Part shown: one piece after another, positions 9,747-18,534 of the stretch | Numbering within the stretch: position 1 is the stretch's first letter | How the letters are laid out: each line of letters starts with the position of its first letter | DNA from: JAPOUP01 sp965203605 | GTDB lineage: Bacteria; Pseudomonadota; Alphaproteobacteria; Rhodobacterales; Rhodobacteraceae | NCBI GenBank assembly: GCA_965203605.1 | Contig: OZ241902.1 | Location: 2,852,001 to 2,916,000 of the forward strand | Length of the DNA stretch: 64,000 nucleotides | Direction: 5' to 3' | Program-made: the position numbers and the translations under genes | Notes under the pieces: model-generated | The model's database searches: none | Seen by the model: the letters and a program-made list of their open reading frames with translations, nothing else | Told to the model about the DNA's origin: nothing

Positions 9747-10705
9747 CGGAACTTTCGATCAGTGGCCTCAACGTTCATTTCACAACCGAAGACGGCGACC
9801 TGCACGCGCTGAAGGACGTCGGCTTCGAGGTTCCCAAACGCCGGATCGTCGGTATCGTCGGTGAGTCCGGTTGCGGTAAATCCACCCTGATCAATGCCAT
9901 CCTCGGTCTTCTGGCCGACAACGGACGCATCACCAGCGGACGGATTTCATTCGGAGCCCAGGATCTCACCCTTCTGGGACCTCGTGAAATGCGAAACCTA
10001 CGCGGTTCGCGCATATCAACCGTTTTTCAGGATCCGATGGGTGCGCTCAATCCCGTTCTATCTGTCGGTCGGCAGATGAGGAACATCCAATACCGTTCAG
10101 ATCTGGGGAGAACCGGCAAGGACGCGAAGTCGGCGGAGATGCTTCGACGCGTACGCATCCCCGACCCCGAATCCGCGCTTGCAAGGTATCCACACGAATT
10201 CTCCGGTGGCATGAAGCAACGCATTGCGATCGCAATGGCCTTGATGATGGAACCTTCGCTCCTTATTGCCGATGAACCGACCACGGCGCTCGACGCAACG
10301 CTTGAGGTGGCGACGATCGCGCTGCTTAAAGATCTGCAGACGCAGATCGGATGCTCGATTCTCTTTATCTCACACCATCTCGGCGTGATCGCCGAGCTAT
10401 GCGACGATGTCGTGGTGATGTACGCTGGGGAGGTTGTCGAACGCGGGACCGTAAGGCAGGTGTTGAAGAGCCCCGCGCATCCCTACAGCGCACGGCTCCT
10501 CGAGTGCGACCCGGCGCGACAGACAGTCCGAATTCGAAGCCTACCTACTATTCCAGGAGAGATTCCAGATCTGGGCAAGCGACCAGCTGGTTGCGTCTTC
10601 GCGGGTCGCTGTGAGCTAGTTACACCGGCGTGCGCTGAAACGCCCCCTGACCGGACCCTTGAAGACGGGCACATCGCCCGCTGTGTCAGGATAGGCGCAG
10701 CATGA
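9743..10705 (+). CDS. ABC transporter ATP-binding protein, DppD-like
   Basis: Cytoplasmic ATPase, 320 aa. Walker A GESGCGKST, Q-loop VFQDPMGALNP, signature FSGGMKQRIAIA, Walker B LLIADEPTTALD and the H-loop His are all intact. The C-terminal oligopeptide-transporter extension carries the Cys cluster (CDPARQ, GCVFAGRCELVTPAC) often linked to an iron-sulphur site in DppD/DppF. ATGA overlap on both sides marks tight translational coupling. Confidence 0.92.
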   Translation: MTELSISGLNVHFTTEDGDLHALKDVGFEVPKRRIVGIVGESGCGKSTLINAILGLLADNGRITSGRISFGAQDLTLLGPREMRNLRGSRISTVFQDPMGALNPVLSVGRQMRNIQYRSDLGRTGKDAKSAEMLRRVRIPDPESALARYPHEFSGGMKQRIAIAMALMMEPSLLIADEPTTALDATLEVATIALLKDLQTQIGCSILFISHHLGVIAELCDDVVVMYAGEVVERGTVRQVLKSPAHPYSARLLECDPARQTVRIRSLPTIPGEIPDLGKRPAGCVFAGRCELVTPACAETPPDRTLEDGHIARCVRIGAA

Positions 10706-11676
10706 GCAGTATCGTTGAAGTGCGTGACCTCGAAGTCACCTTTCGCGTGGGTTCCGTTTTCGGCAGGCAGGAGATCCTCGCCGTTGCTGGCGTGAGCTTC
10801 GACGTAAAGGCAGGTGAGACCTTTGCGCTGGTCGGGGAGAGCGGGTCGGGAAAGACAACGCTCGCGCGCGCCGTCAATGGACTTCAGGCGATCTCGAACG
10901 GATCGGTTCAATTTGACGGAATGCGGGTCGACGGCCTGCCAACCGCAGCCATGAAGCCCCTCAGGCGCGAGATGGCCATGATGTTCCAGGATCCGGTTGG
11001 CTCACTTTCTCCACGGATGAAGGTCGGAGATCTCATAACGGAACCCTTCCGCATCCATGAATTGCCGAAGAAAGACCTGGCACAGGAAACCGCACGCCTT
11101 CTGTCGTTGGTGGGACTGACAGACGATTTTGCCGGGCGCTATCCACACCAGCTGTCAGGCGGGCAGGCGCGGCGTGTAGGCCTTGCCCGAGCGATCGCCC
11201 TGAACCCAAGGCTCGTCATTGCGGATGAACCGACAGCGGGACTCGACGTCTCTGTGCAGGGAGAGGTTCTGAACCTGCTGAATGACCTGCGCGAACGGCT
11301 CGGACTGGCTCTCATTATCATCACCCACAACCTGCATGTCGTTCGTCATGTCGCCGACCGAATGGCGGTGATGTATCTGGGTCGCTTTGTCGAAACCGGC
11401 CCGACAGAGGAAGTTTTCGCTGCGTCGGGCCATCCCTACACCGCCGCGCTCCTGTCAGCGAATCCCGAGCCTGACCCCGACAGGGCTCGCGACCGAATTG
11501 AACTGCCGGCCGAGGTCCCTTCGCTTCTCGCCCGGCCGAAGGGGTGCGAGTTTCACACACGATGTCCCTGGGTTGCCGGGATCTGCGGCAGCAACCCACC
11601 TGCGCTGGCCAACATCGGAAACCGCCGCGTATCCTGCCACTACCCGCTCAATCTCGCCAAGGGGGTTGACCAATGA
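10702..11676 (+). CDS. ABC transporter ATP-binding protein, DppF-like
   Basis: Second ATPase, 324 aa. Walker A GESGSGKTT, Q-loop MFQDPVGSLSPRM, signature LSGGQARRVGLARA, Walker B LVIADEPTAGLD, followed by ITHNLHVVRHVADR. The C-terminal extension has CEFHTRCPWVAGICG. With the binding protein, two permeases and DppD it makes a complete importer. Its stop overlaps the start of the second CocE-like hydrolase (ATGA), which ties uptake to hydrolysis. Confidence 0.92.
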   Translation: MSSIVEVRDLEVTFRVGSVFGRQEILAVAGVSFDVKAGETFALVGESGSGKTTLARAVNGLQAISNGSVQFDGMRVDGLPTAAMKPLRREMAMMFQDPVGSLSPRMKVGDLITEPFRIHELPKKDLAQETARLLSLVGLTDDFAGRYPHQLSGGQARRVGLARAIALNPRLVIADEPTAGLDVSVQGEVLNLLNDLRERLGLALIIITHNLHVVRHVADRMAVMYLGRFVETGPTEEVFAASGHPYTAALLSANPEPDPDRARDRIELPAEVPSLLARPKGCEFHTRCPWVAGICGSNPPALANIGNRRVSCHYPLNLAKGVDQ

Positions 11677-13682
11677 CCGAAGTCATCGAGACAGTTTGGA
11701 TCCCCATGCCGGACGGCGTCCGGCTGGCCGCTCGCCTCTGGCTTCCGGACGGCGCCCGAAAGGATCCGGTACCCTGCATTCTCGAATATATCCCATACCG
11801 CCGTCGTGACCGGACACGCATGCGCGATGAAGGCATGCATACCCACTTCGCCGCTGCAGGTTACGCCGCCATACGTGTAGACCAGCGCGGCTCCGGTGAT
11901 AGCGAGGGCGTGATGTTGGACGAATACGCCGAAATCGAAACCCAGGACGGAGTTGATGTCATAGCGTGGATCGCCAACCAGCGCTGGTGTGATGGAAGCG
12001 TCGGCATGTTCGGAAAATCCTGGGGCGCGTACAATTCATTTCAGGTCGCCGCCAGACGGCCCCCTGCCCTAAAGGCCATCGCGCCGGTGATGGGCACCGA
12101 TGATCGCTGGTTGGAGGACATTCATTTCTACGGCGGCGCGCTCGCCAGTGACAATTTCTGGTGGGGTTCGGTCATGCAGCTCTACAATGCCATGCCGCCG
12201 GACCCGGCGGTCGTGGGCAATCGCTGGCGCAGCATGTGGCGCCAGCGCCTTGAAGCCATGACTTACTGGCCTGCGCAATGGCTGGAGCATCAGACCCTTG
12301 ACGAAATGTGGCGTCGGGGCTCGATCTCCCAATGCTACGCCGATGTCGAGATTCCTGTCTACTTTTTCGGTGGCTGGGCGGACCTGTTCCGGGACACACC
12401 GTTTCGGATCGCCCGGAATCTGCATGGCCCGGTCAAGGTGCTCGTGGGTCCTTGGGCGCATCTCTATCCGCACGAGGGCATTCCTGGACCCAAGGTGAAC
12501 TTTGTTGGCGAGGTCATTCGTTTTTGGGATCACTATCTGAGGGGCATTGACACTGGCCTGATGGACGAGCCGCCGTTGCGGTTCTTCCTTCAGGAATTCG
12601 TTCCTCCTTCGGGCCTGCACCGGACACGGCCCGGCACATGGGTTGAGGAGGCCTGCTGGCCGTCATCGAACGTTTCGGAGCGGACATTGTGGCTCAATGA
12701 GGGGCGGTTGGACGAAGCGGGCGAGACTGGTGAAGAGATGTCAGTCCGTTCCCCCCAGACATTCGGCATGTCTGGAGGGGACATGTGTTCCTTCGCCATC
12801 CCGGGCGATATGCCGGGGGATTGCCGGATCGACGCCGGAGGGGCCCTTTCATTTGCCAGTGCAGGTATCGAAGCACCAACGGACATCTTGGGCCAACCCG
12901 TCGCGACCCTGGAACTGACGGCGGACCAGCCGCAGGCATTCGTCGCCGTTCTCCTGATCGATGAGGACCCGAACGGAGCTCAGGCCCTCATCACCAGAGG
13001 CTTTGCCAACCTGATGCACCGGAACTCGACGACCTCGCCCGAACCGGTGGTGCCGGGAGAAACCATGACAATACGGGTTCCTCTGCATGGCATCGGTTAC
13101 AGGTTGGATGCAGGTCACAGGCTGTTGGTCCAGATTGCATCCACCTATTGGCCAATACTCTGGCCTGCGCCGAAACCGGTGAAACTGACGATGAAGGCAG
13201 GCGTATCCCGACTGACCCTGCCAGTACGGCGCGAGGATCCCGACGCGCCGCGACCTCGGGTTCTGCCCGAACCGGCAACGTCGGGAACTGACCGTCCCGT
13301 CAGCCTCGTCCGGAAAGGGTCGATGGAAAGATCGTTGCGCACTGATCTGACAACGGGCGAGCATAGCGCACGAGTCTTCCTCGACGGCGGTGTGTTCGGA
13401 CCAGTGGGGAGAATTCGCCTTGACGAAACCGGCACCGAAATGGGTGACATTTCCGATAGAATCTATCGGATTCATGCGGACGATCCACTTTCATGCCGAG
13501 CCACAATGGATCAGGAGAGTCATTTCAGGCGCGATGACTGGGATGTCCGCATCAAGACGACTGCAGAGATGACCGCTTCAGTTACCGACTTTCATCTCCG
13601 CGCCTCGGTGACGTGCTGGGATGGCGATAAGGAGTTTCACCGCGTGGATTGGGAACACGTGATTCCCCGCAACGGAATGTAA
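11673..13682 (+). CDS. CocE/NonD-family hydrolase 2
   Basis: 669-aa S15-like serine hydrolase without a signal peptide, so cytoplasmic. Catalytic residues visible: Ser116 in GMFGKSWGAY, Asp in GGWADLFRD and His in GPWAHLYPHEG; the C-terminal jelly-roll has HRLLVQIASTYWPILWP. The start overlaps the DppF-like stop by 4 nt. It likely acts on the imported compound (peptide-like amide or ester). It is about the same length as the hydrolases at 3.0 and 13.7 kb and similar along the whole chain, so the three arose by duplication. Confidence 0.9.
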   Translation: MTEVIETVWIPMPDGVRLAARLWLPDGARKDPVPCILEYIPYRRRDRTRMRDEGMHTHFAAAGYAAIRVDQRGSGDSEGVMLDEYAEIETQDGVDVIAWIANQRWCDGSVGMFGKSWGAYNSFQVAARRPPALKAIAPVMGTDDRWLEDIHFYGGALASDNFWWGSVMQLYNAMPPDPAVVGNRWRSMWRQRLEAMTYWPAQWLEHQTLDEMWRRGSISQCYADVEIPVYFFGGWADLFRDTPFRIARNLHGPVKVLVGPWAHLYPHEGIPGPKVNFVGEVIRFWDHYLRGIDTGLMDEPPLRFFLQEFVPPSGLHRTRPGTWVEEACWPSSNVSERTLWLNEGRLDEAGETGEEMSVRSPQTFGMSGGDMCSFAIPGDMPGDCRIDAGGALSFASAGIEAPTDILGQPVATLELTADQPQAFVAVLLIDEDPNGAQALITRGFANLMHRNSTTSPEPVVPGETMTIRVPLHGIGYRLDAGHRLLVQIASTYWPILWPAPKPVKLTMKAGVSRLTLPVRREDPDAPRPRVLPEPATSGTDRPVSLVRKGSMERSLRTDLTTGEHSARVFLDGGVFGPVGRIRLDETGTEMGDISDRIYRIHADDPLSCRATMDQESHFRRDDWDVRIKTTAEMTASVTDFHLRASVTCWDGDKEFHRVDWEHVIPRNGM

Positions 13683-13693
13683 GGGCTGTGGAA

Positions 13694-15712
13694 ATGGACG
13701 ACATTCATATCCAGACCGAATTTCCCCGGAAGGTCCGCGAGATCGAAAACACCTGGATTCCCATGCCCGATGGCACCAACCTTGCGGCCCGGATCTGGCT
13801 ACCGCGGGACGCCGAGGCGGATCCGGTTCCGGCCGTCCTCGAATACCTGCCCTATCGCAAACGCGACGGAACCGTGGAGCGCGATCAACTTACCCATCCA
13901 TACTTTGCCGGCCATGGCTATGCCGCCGTCCGTGTCGATATGAGAGGGACGGGGGACAGCGAAGGTGTGTGCCTCGGAGAGTATCTCCAGCAGGAACAGG
14001 ATGATGCGCTGGCAGTGATTGAGTGGCTGGCTCGCCAACCCTGGTGCTCGGGCAAGGTGGGGATGATCGGGATATCGTGGGGTGGATTCAACGGCCTTCA
14101 GGTTGCGAGTCGCCGCCCGGCGGCACTCGGGGCAATTGTCTCGCTTTGCTCAACTGACGATCGGTATGCGGACGACATTCATTTCATGGGCGGCTGTGTT
14201 CTGACCGACAAGCTAAGTTGGGGAGCAACGGCATTCTCGATCGCGAACACCCCGCCGGACCCAGCCATCGTGGGTGACCGCTGGCGCGACATGTGGCTTG
14301 AGCGACTTGAGAACAACGGTCTTTGGATGCTTGACTGGTTCCGTCATCAACACCGTGATGACTTCTACTCCCATGGGTCGGTCTGCGAAAACTATGCGGG
14401 GATTGAGGTTCCCGTCTACATGGTTGGCGGCTGGGCAGATGGATATACCAATGCGATCTTCCGAACGCTGGAGCATCTACCCGGCCCAAAGAAGGGGCTG
14501 ATTGGCCCATGGGCACACAAATATCCACACTTTGCAAGACCGGGACCACGGATCGGGTTCCTGCAGGAGTGTCTGCGTTGGTGGGATCAACACCTGAAGG
14601 GTGTTCCGACAGGCATCATGGACGAACCGATGCTGCGTGCGTGGATACAGGATCCGGCTGAGCCTGCGGCCTTTCGCGAAAACCGGGACGGCAGGTGGGT
14701 CACAGAGCCACGATGGCACGGGAAAGCCATTGAAACCATGGCCCTGTTTCCGGCTTCCACGAGGCTGGAGCGGACTCCTTCACAAGTGGAAACCGTCATC
14801 CGCTCGCCCCAGAACACCGGTTGGACGGCCGGAGCCTGGTGCGGATACGGTCTGGTTCCTGACGGCCCATTGGACCAGAACGGCGAGTTGGGACTGATGC
14901 ACGGTTTTGAAACCGAACCCTTTGGCGATGGGTTCGATCTGCTGGGCTTTCCGATGCTGCATGCAGAGGTCATCAGCGACGCTCCTCAGGCCAATCTGGT
15001 GGCAAGTCTATCCGTTGTGGACAGCTTGGGTCGCGCGACCCTGATCAGCTATGGCGTCCTGAACCTGACTCATCGAACCAGCCATGCAGCCCCGAAAGCG
15101 ATGCCAGTCGGGACAGCGCAGCCCGTTTCCGTACAGCTGAATTCCTGCGGCCAGCGTATAGCCAAGGGAGAGAGGTTACGCCTGTCACTTGCCACTTCCT
15201 ACTGGCCGGTCATTTGGCCATCCCAGACAAGCGCATCGCTGATCCTATTGAACCCTAAACTTGTGTTACCGCTCCGGCCAACACGGGAAGAGGACAAGGA
15301 TATCTCCCGTTTGGATGCCCCGGAGTGTGCGGAGCCTCTGGCGATCGAGCGGATTTCCCCAAGTCAGTTTGAGAGATATCGAAAACTTGACTTCGTCACG
15401 GGCAAGGAGACGATCGTGCTGATCAGCGATTCCGGAGCCGAAAAGCATCCACATACCGGATTGACGTTGCAGCATCAGAGCCGTGAAACCTTCGGAATTC
15501 ACCCCGAAGACCCAACTTCGGCCACGGGCACAATATGCTGCCGCAGAGCTTTCTGTCGTGACGACGGATGGAAAGCTGAGGTCGAGACTCTTGTTTCCGT
15601 GGATGCCCAAGCCGGGGAGTGGCGGATAGAGGCGACCCTTACGGCGCGGGATGCGGATGGGTTGGTTGCCGAACGGAAATGGAGCGAGGGCATTCCTCGC
15701 AACCTGGTCTGA
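13694..15712 (+). CDS. CocE/NonD-family hydrolase 3
   Basis: 672-aa S15-like serine hydrolase. Ser128 in GMIGISWGGFN, Asp in GGWADGYTN and His in GPWAHKYPHFARPGP are the expected triad. The C-terminal domain carries RLRLSLATSYWPVIWPSQ. I chose ATG 13694 because AAGGG lies 8 nt upstream and homology starts just after; an in-frame TTG at 13649 would overlap the previous gene. It is 11 nt downstream of hydrolase 2, in the same operon. Two non-identical copies side by side suggest different specificities, for example two bonds in one substrate. Confidence 0.9.
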   Translation: MDDIHIQTEFPRKVREIENTWIPMPDGTNLAARIWLPRDAEADPVPAVLEYLPYRKRDGTVERDQLTHPYFAGHGYAAVRVDMRGTGDSEGVCLGEYLQQEQDDALAVIEWLARQPWCSGKVGMIGISWGGFNGLQVASRRPAALGAIVSLCSTDDRYADDIHFMGGCVLTDKLSWGATAFSIANTPPDPAIVGDRWRDMWLERLENNGLWMLDWFRHQHRDDFYSHGSVCENYAGIEVPVYMVGGWADGYTNAIFRTLEHLPGPKKGLIGPWAHKYPHFARPGPRIGFLQECLRWWDQHLKGVPTGIMDEPMLRAWIQDPAEPAAFRENRDGRWVTEPRWHGKAIETMALFPASTRLERTPSQVETVIRSPQNTGWTAGAWCGYGLVPDGPLDQNGELGLMHGFETEPFGDGFDLLGFPMLHAEVISDAPQANLVASLSVVDSLGRATLISYGVLNLTHRTSHAAPKAMPVGTAQPVSVQLNSCGQRIAKGERLRLSLATSYWPVIWPSQTSASLILLNPKLVLPLRPTREEDKDISRLDAPECAEPLAIERISPSQFERYRKLDFVTGKETIVLISDSGAEKHPHTGLTLQHQSRETFGIHPEDPTSATGTICCRRAFCRDDGWKAEVETLVSVDAQAGEWRIEATLTARDADGLVAERKWSEGIPRNLV

Positions 15713-15721
15713 GGCGGCCCG

Positions 15722-16573
15722 GTGGGTGCGTTTCCGGAATTTGGGCCAGAGGTCGAAAGCCACGCGTTCGCTGCAGGCGACGTGTCGATGCGGGTGGTGA
15801 CGGCAGGTTCCGGCCCCTGCATCGTCTTCATTCCTGGCGGTGACCAAACGGCTGAGGGCTATTCCCAGCTGTTCCTGCGGCTTGCAGACCGTTTCCGGTG
15901 CATCTCGTATGACCCTCGGGGAGCCGGTGACACAACATCACCGCCCGCACCCTGGACAATGGTCGATTACGCACGGGACTGTGCCGCCGTTATCGATGAA
16001 TTCTGTGGCGGATTGGCAATCGTATGTGGTCTGTCGCTCGGCGGCCTGGTCACGCAGCAGGTGGCGATTGATTTTCCGGAAAGAGTGCGGCTGGCGATAC
16101 CGATGGGGACTTCGGCGTATATCGAGGGCTTTACGCGGGACTGGATGCAGGCCGAGATCGACATCCGCAAGTTGGGAATCACCCTGCCGGATTTCTTTCT
16201 GGCACCCCACTACGCGCCTTATGCCTATCCGGCAAAGGCACTTCACGAGCCCGAACTTTGGGCCGAGATCAAGCGGTCCTATACGGAACGCTTCTCGAAT
16301 CGCGATTCAAGGGACCTTATCGACCAGTGGCAGGCGTGCCTTGAATTCGACTGCCGGGAAAGTCTGAAGGCCTGCCACGTGCCGATGCATGTCATCAGCT
16401 TTTCCGAAGATGTTCAGACCGCACCGGCCATGTGCAAGGTCGTCGCCGATCTGGCGCCGAATGGCGTCATGCATGAGATACCGGGGCTCGGCCATGTGTC
16501 GATGATGCGGCACCGCCCCGACATTGTCGCCTCGAAGATCCGCGAAATAATCGAGAACTTCCGGGCCGAGTGA
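15722..16573 (+). CDS. Alpha/beta-hydrolase fold protein
   Basis: 283 aa, GTG start with GAGGCGG just upstream, 9 nt after hydrolase 3. The fold is clear: an oxyanion region (FIPGGDQTAEGY), SYDPRGAGDT, nucleophile elbow GLSLGG (Ser), the acid in SFSEDVQTAP and the catalytic His in GLGHVSMM. It could be an esterase, lactonase or peptidase-like enzyme acting on a product of the larger hydrolases. Specificity cannot be read from the sequence. Its stop TGA overlaps the following ATG. Confidence 0.85.
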   Translation: MGAFPEFGPEVESHAFAAGDVSMRVVTAGSGPCIVFIPGGDQTAEGYSQLFLRLADRFRCISYDPRGAGDTTSPPAPWTMVDYARDCAAVIDEFCGGLAIVCGLSLGGLVTQQVAIDFPERVRLAIPMGTSAYIEGFTRDWMQAEIDIRKLGITLPDFFLAPHYAPYAYPAKALHEPELWAEIKRSYTERFSNRDSRDLIDQWQACLEFDCRESLKACHVPMHVISFSEDVQTAPAMCKVVADLAPNGVMHEIPGLGHVSMMRHRPDIVASKIREIIENFRAE

Positions 16574-18060
16574 TGCGCCGTCGGATCGCGGTTGCGGGTT
16601 TCCAACATGAAACCAACACCTTCGCGCCTTCACGTGCTGGATTTGAGGAGTTTCAGATCGCTGACAGTTGGCCAGGTCTATTGCTCGGCGACGCTGTCGT
16701 TACCCAAACGATTGGCTTGAATCTACCGATCACGGGGGCCATCGCGGCCGCGCGCGCTACAGGTCGGGTTGAGTTGGCGCCAATTCTCTGGTGTTCGGCC
16801 GAACCGAGCGGTCCGGTGACGGATGATGCCTTTGTGCGTATCAGAAGCATGATCCTTCAGGGACTGACGGATGCGGGTCTGATCGATGGACTCTACATGG
16901 ATCTGCACGGTGCCATGGTTACCGAGACCCACAATGATGGAGAAGGCGCTCTTCTGGCGCAGATTCGGGAGCGCGTCGGACCAGACCTTCCCATCGGGGT
17001 CAGCCTTGACCTTCATGCCAACGTTTCGGCCGATATCGTCGAACTGGCGGATCCGATCACGATCTACCGCACCTATCCCCATCTCGACATGAGTGAGACA
17101 GGGGAACGCTGCATGAATGAACTTCTTCTGCTAATCGAAGGCAGGCGGCGGCGTGCTGCCTTTCGTCAGTTACCGTTTCTCGTGCCCCTGCATGCGCAGT
17201 TCACTGGCGAGGATCCTTGCCGAAGGCTGTATGGATTGTCGGAAGAGCTTCCGGAAACGAGTGACGAGTCGGTTGAAATCGCAATGGGATTCACGGCCGC
17301 CGACGTTCCTGATTGCGGACCATCAGTGCTTGCATACGCCGAGTCCGGGCTGCGGGCGAATGAACTTGCCGAGCGAATGGTGTCCGAGTTCTGTGCCGCC
17401 GAATGCGAGTTTGATACGCCGCTGCTGGAGCCCCGCCACGCCGTTCAGATGGCGATGGCATCTGAAGGAACTGCGGTGATTGCGGATGTTCAGGACAACC
17501 CCGGTGCAGGTGGCACATCCGATACCACCGGTCTGCTGACCACATTGGTGGAAATGGGAGCCAAGGATGTTCTGTTAGGTGTGATTTGCGACCCCCAAAT
17601 GGCCCATGCGGCCCACCGCTTCGGCACCGGGTCGACGGTTTCGGGCCCGCTGGGTGGAAAGTCGGGGCTGCCCGATCAGAGTCCCATTGAGGCTGACTTC
17701 ATGGTTCTTGCGCTCAGCGATGGCAAGGTCGCCTATTCAGGAGAGATGTATCGCGGCGGAATGGCAGAGATGGGACCAAGCTGTCTGCTGTCGCTTCTCG
17801 GCGCTGCGGCAGACATTCGCATCGTCGTCAGTTCCCGAAGAATTCAATGTCTTGATCGAGCGATGTTCCTGCACTTAGGCGCCGACCCCGCTCAGGCGAA
17901 GATCATCTGCGTGAAGAGCACAGTCCATTTCAGGGCGGACTTCGAACCCATTAGCAGCGTGATAATCAACGCAGCGGCTCCGGGGGCGTTTCCATGTCGC
18001 TTGGAGCAGGTGAGATTCCGACATGTTCAAAGAACGGCTTCTGGAGCGGGCAGGCGATGA
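16573..18060 (+). CDS. M81-family metallopeptidase, MlrC-like
   Basis: 495-aa MlrC-type zinc protein. The family includes microcystinase C, which cleaves linearised peptide fragments. Conserved metal-site segments are present: GFQHETNTF at the N-terminus, LYMDLHGAMVTE and SLDLHANVS in the middle. The C-terminus has KSTVHFRADFEPI. The usual start is ATG 16573, overlapping the previous stop. Its place at the end of a peptide-transporter operon supports a role in degrading an imported peptide or N-acyl compound. Confidence 0.88.
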   Translation: MRRRIAVAGFQHETNTFAPSRAGFEEFQIADSWPGLLLGDAVVTQTIGLNLPITGAIAAARATGRVELAPILWCSAEPSGPVTDDAFVRIRSMILQGLTDAGLIDGLYMDLHGAMVTETHNDGEGALLAQIRERVGPDLPIGVSLDLHANVSADIVELADPITIYRTYPHLDMSETGERCMNELLLLIEGRRRRAAFRQLPFLVPLHAQFTGEDPCRRLYGLSEELPETSDESVEIAMGFTAADVPDCGPSVLAYAESGLRANELAERMVSEFCAAECEFDTPLLEPRHAVQMAMASEGTAVIADVQDNPGAGGTSDTTGLLTTLVEMGAKDVLLGVICDPQMAHAAHRFGTGSTVSGPLGGKSGLPDQSPIEADFMVLALSDGKVAYSGEMYRGGMAEMGPSCLLSLLGAAADIRIVVSSRRIQCLDRAMFLHLGADPAQAKIICVKSTVHFRADFEPISSVIINAAAPGAFPCRLEQVRFRHVQRTASGAGRR

Positions 18061-18247
18061 AGCGCAACTTCCACTCCGCAGTGCAACACGGGCCATTTCC
18101 GCAGCGGAGGCGAAGTCCGGGCGAAGGGTCGTCGGACGTCTAAATGACCGGCGTCACCCGCCCGCCCAACGCCCGCTCTTTCACATGACCCCCGCCTGCG
18201 TTACTCCGGGCTCCGACACCGGCGGTCGGGTCCAGGAGGAGAGTGCG

Positions 18248-18466
18248 ATGTCCGGAACAGAGATCGTTTTCGAGGTCACCGAGGACGAACTGGACGGTGG
18301 CTATTCGGCCAGCTCGGTGGGTCTCGGCATCCACACGCAGGGAGACACCATGGACGACATCCGACGGAACGTCAGGGAGGCGGTGGACTGCCACTTCGAT
18401 GAAAGCATGGTTCGGCCGCGCCTGCTCCGCCTGCACCTCGTGCGCGACGAGGTTCTCGTGGCGTGA
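18248..18466 (+). CDS. hicB: HicB-family antitoxin-like protein
   Basis: 72 aa, ATG 18248 with a GGAGGAG tract about 9 nt upstream. The sequence shows the short HicB core: EIVFEVTEDELDGGYSASSVG, then TMDDIRRNVREAVDCHF, and a C-terminal RLHLVRDEVL. HicB normally folds on and represses the HicA mRNA interferase. Only a broken hicA follows, so this is an antitoxin without its toxin. It may persist as a DNA-binding protein or be on its way to loss. Confidence 0.8.
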   Translation: MSGTEIVFEVTEDELDGGYSASSVGLGIHTQGDTMDDIRRNVREAVDCHFDESMVRPRLLRLHLVRDEVLVA

Positions 18467-18514
18467 GGATCCCCGTGACGTTAGCGGGACCGACCTGCTG
18501 GCGGCGCTTAGGAA
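18463..18514 (+). pseudogene. hicA toxin remnant
   Basis: A GTG overlapping the hicB stop begins RIP, and after a one-base frame change the sequence reads PRDVSGTDLLAALR, the standard HicA N-terminus. The rest, including the His of the dsRBD-like active site, is gone. The frame break plus deletion means no toxin can be made. Confidence 0.65.
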
Positions 18515-18534
18515 TGGAAAGGAACAACGGCGCA

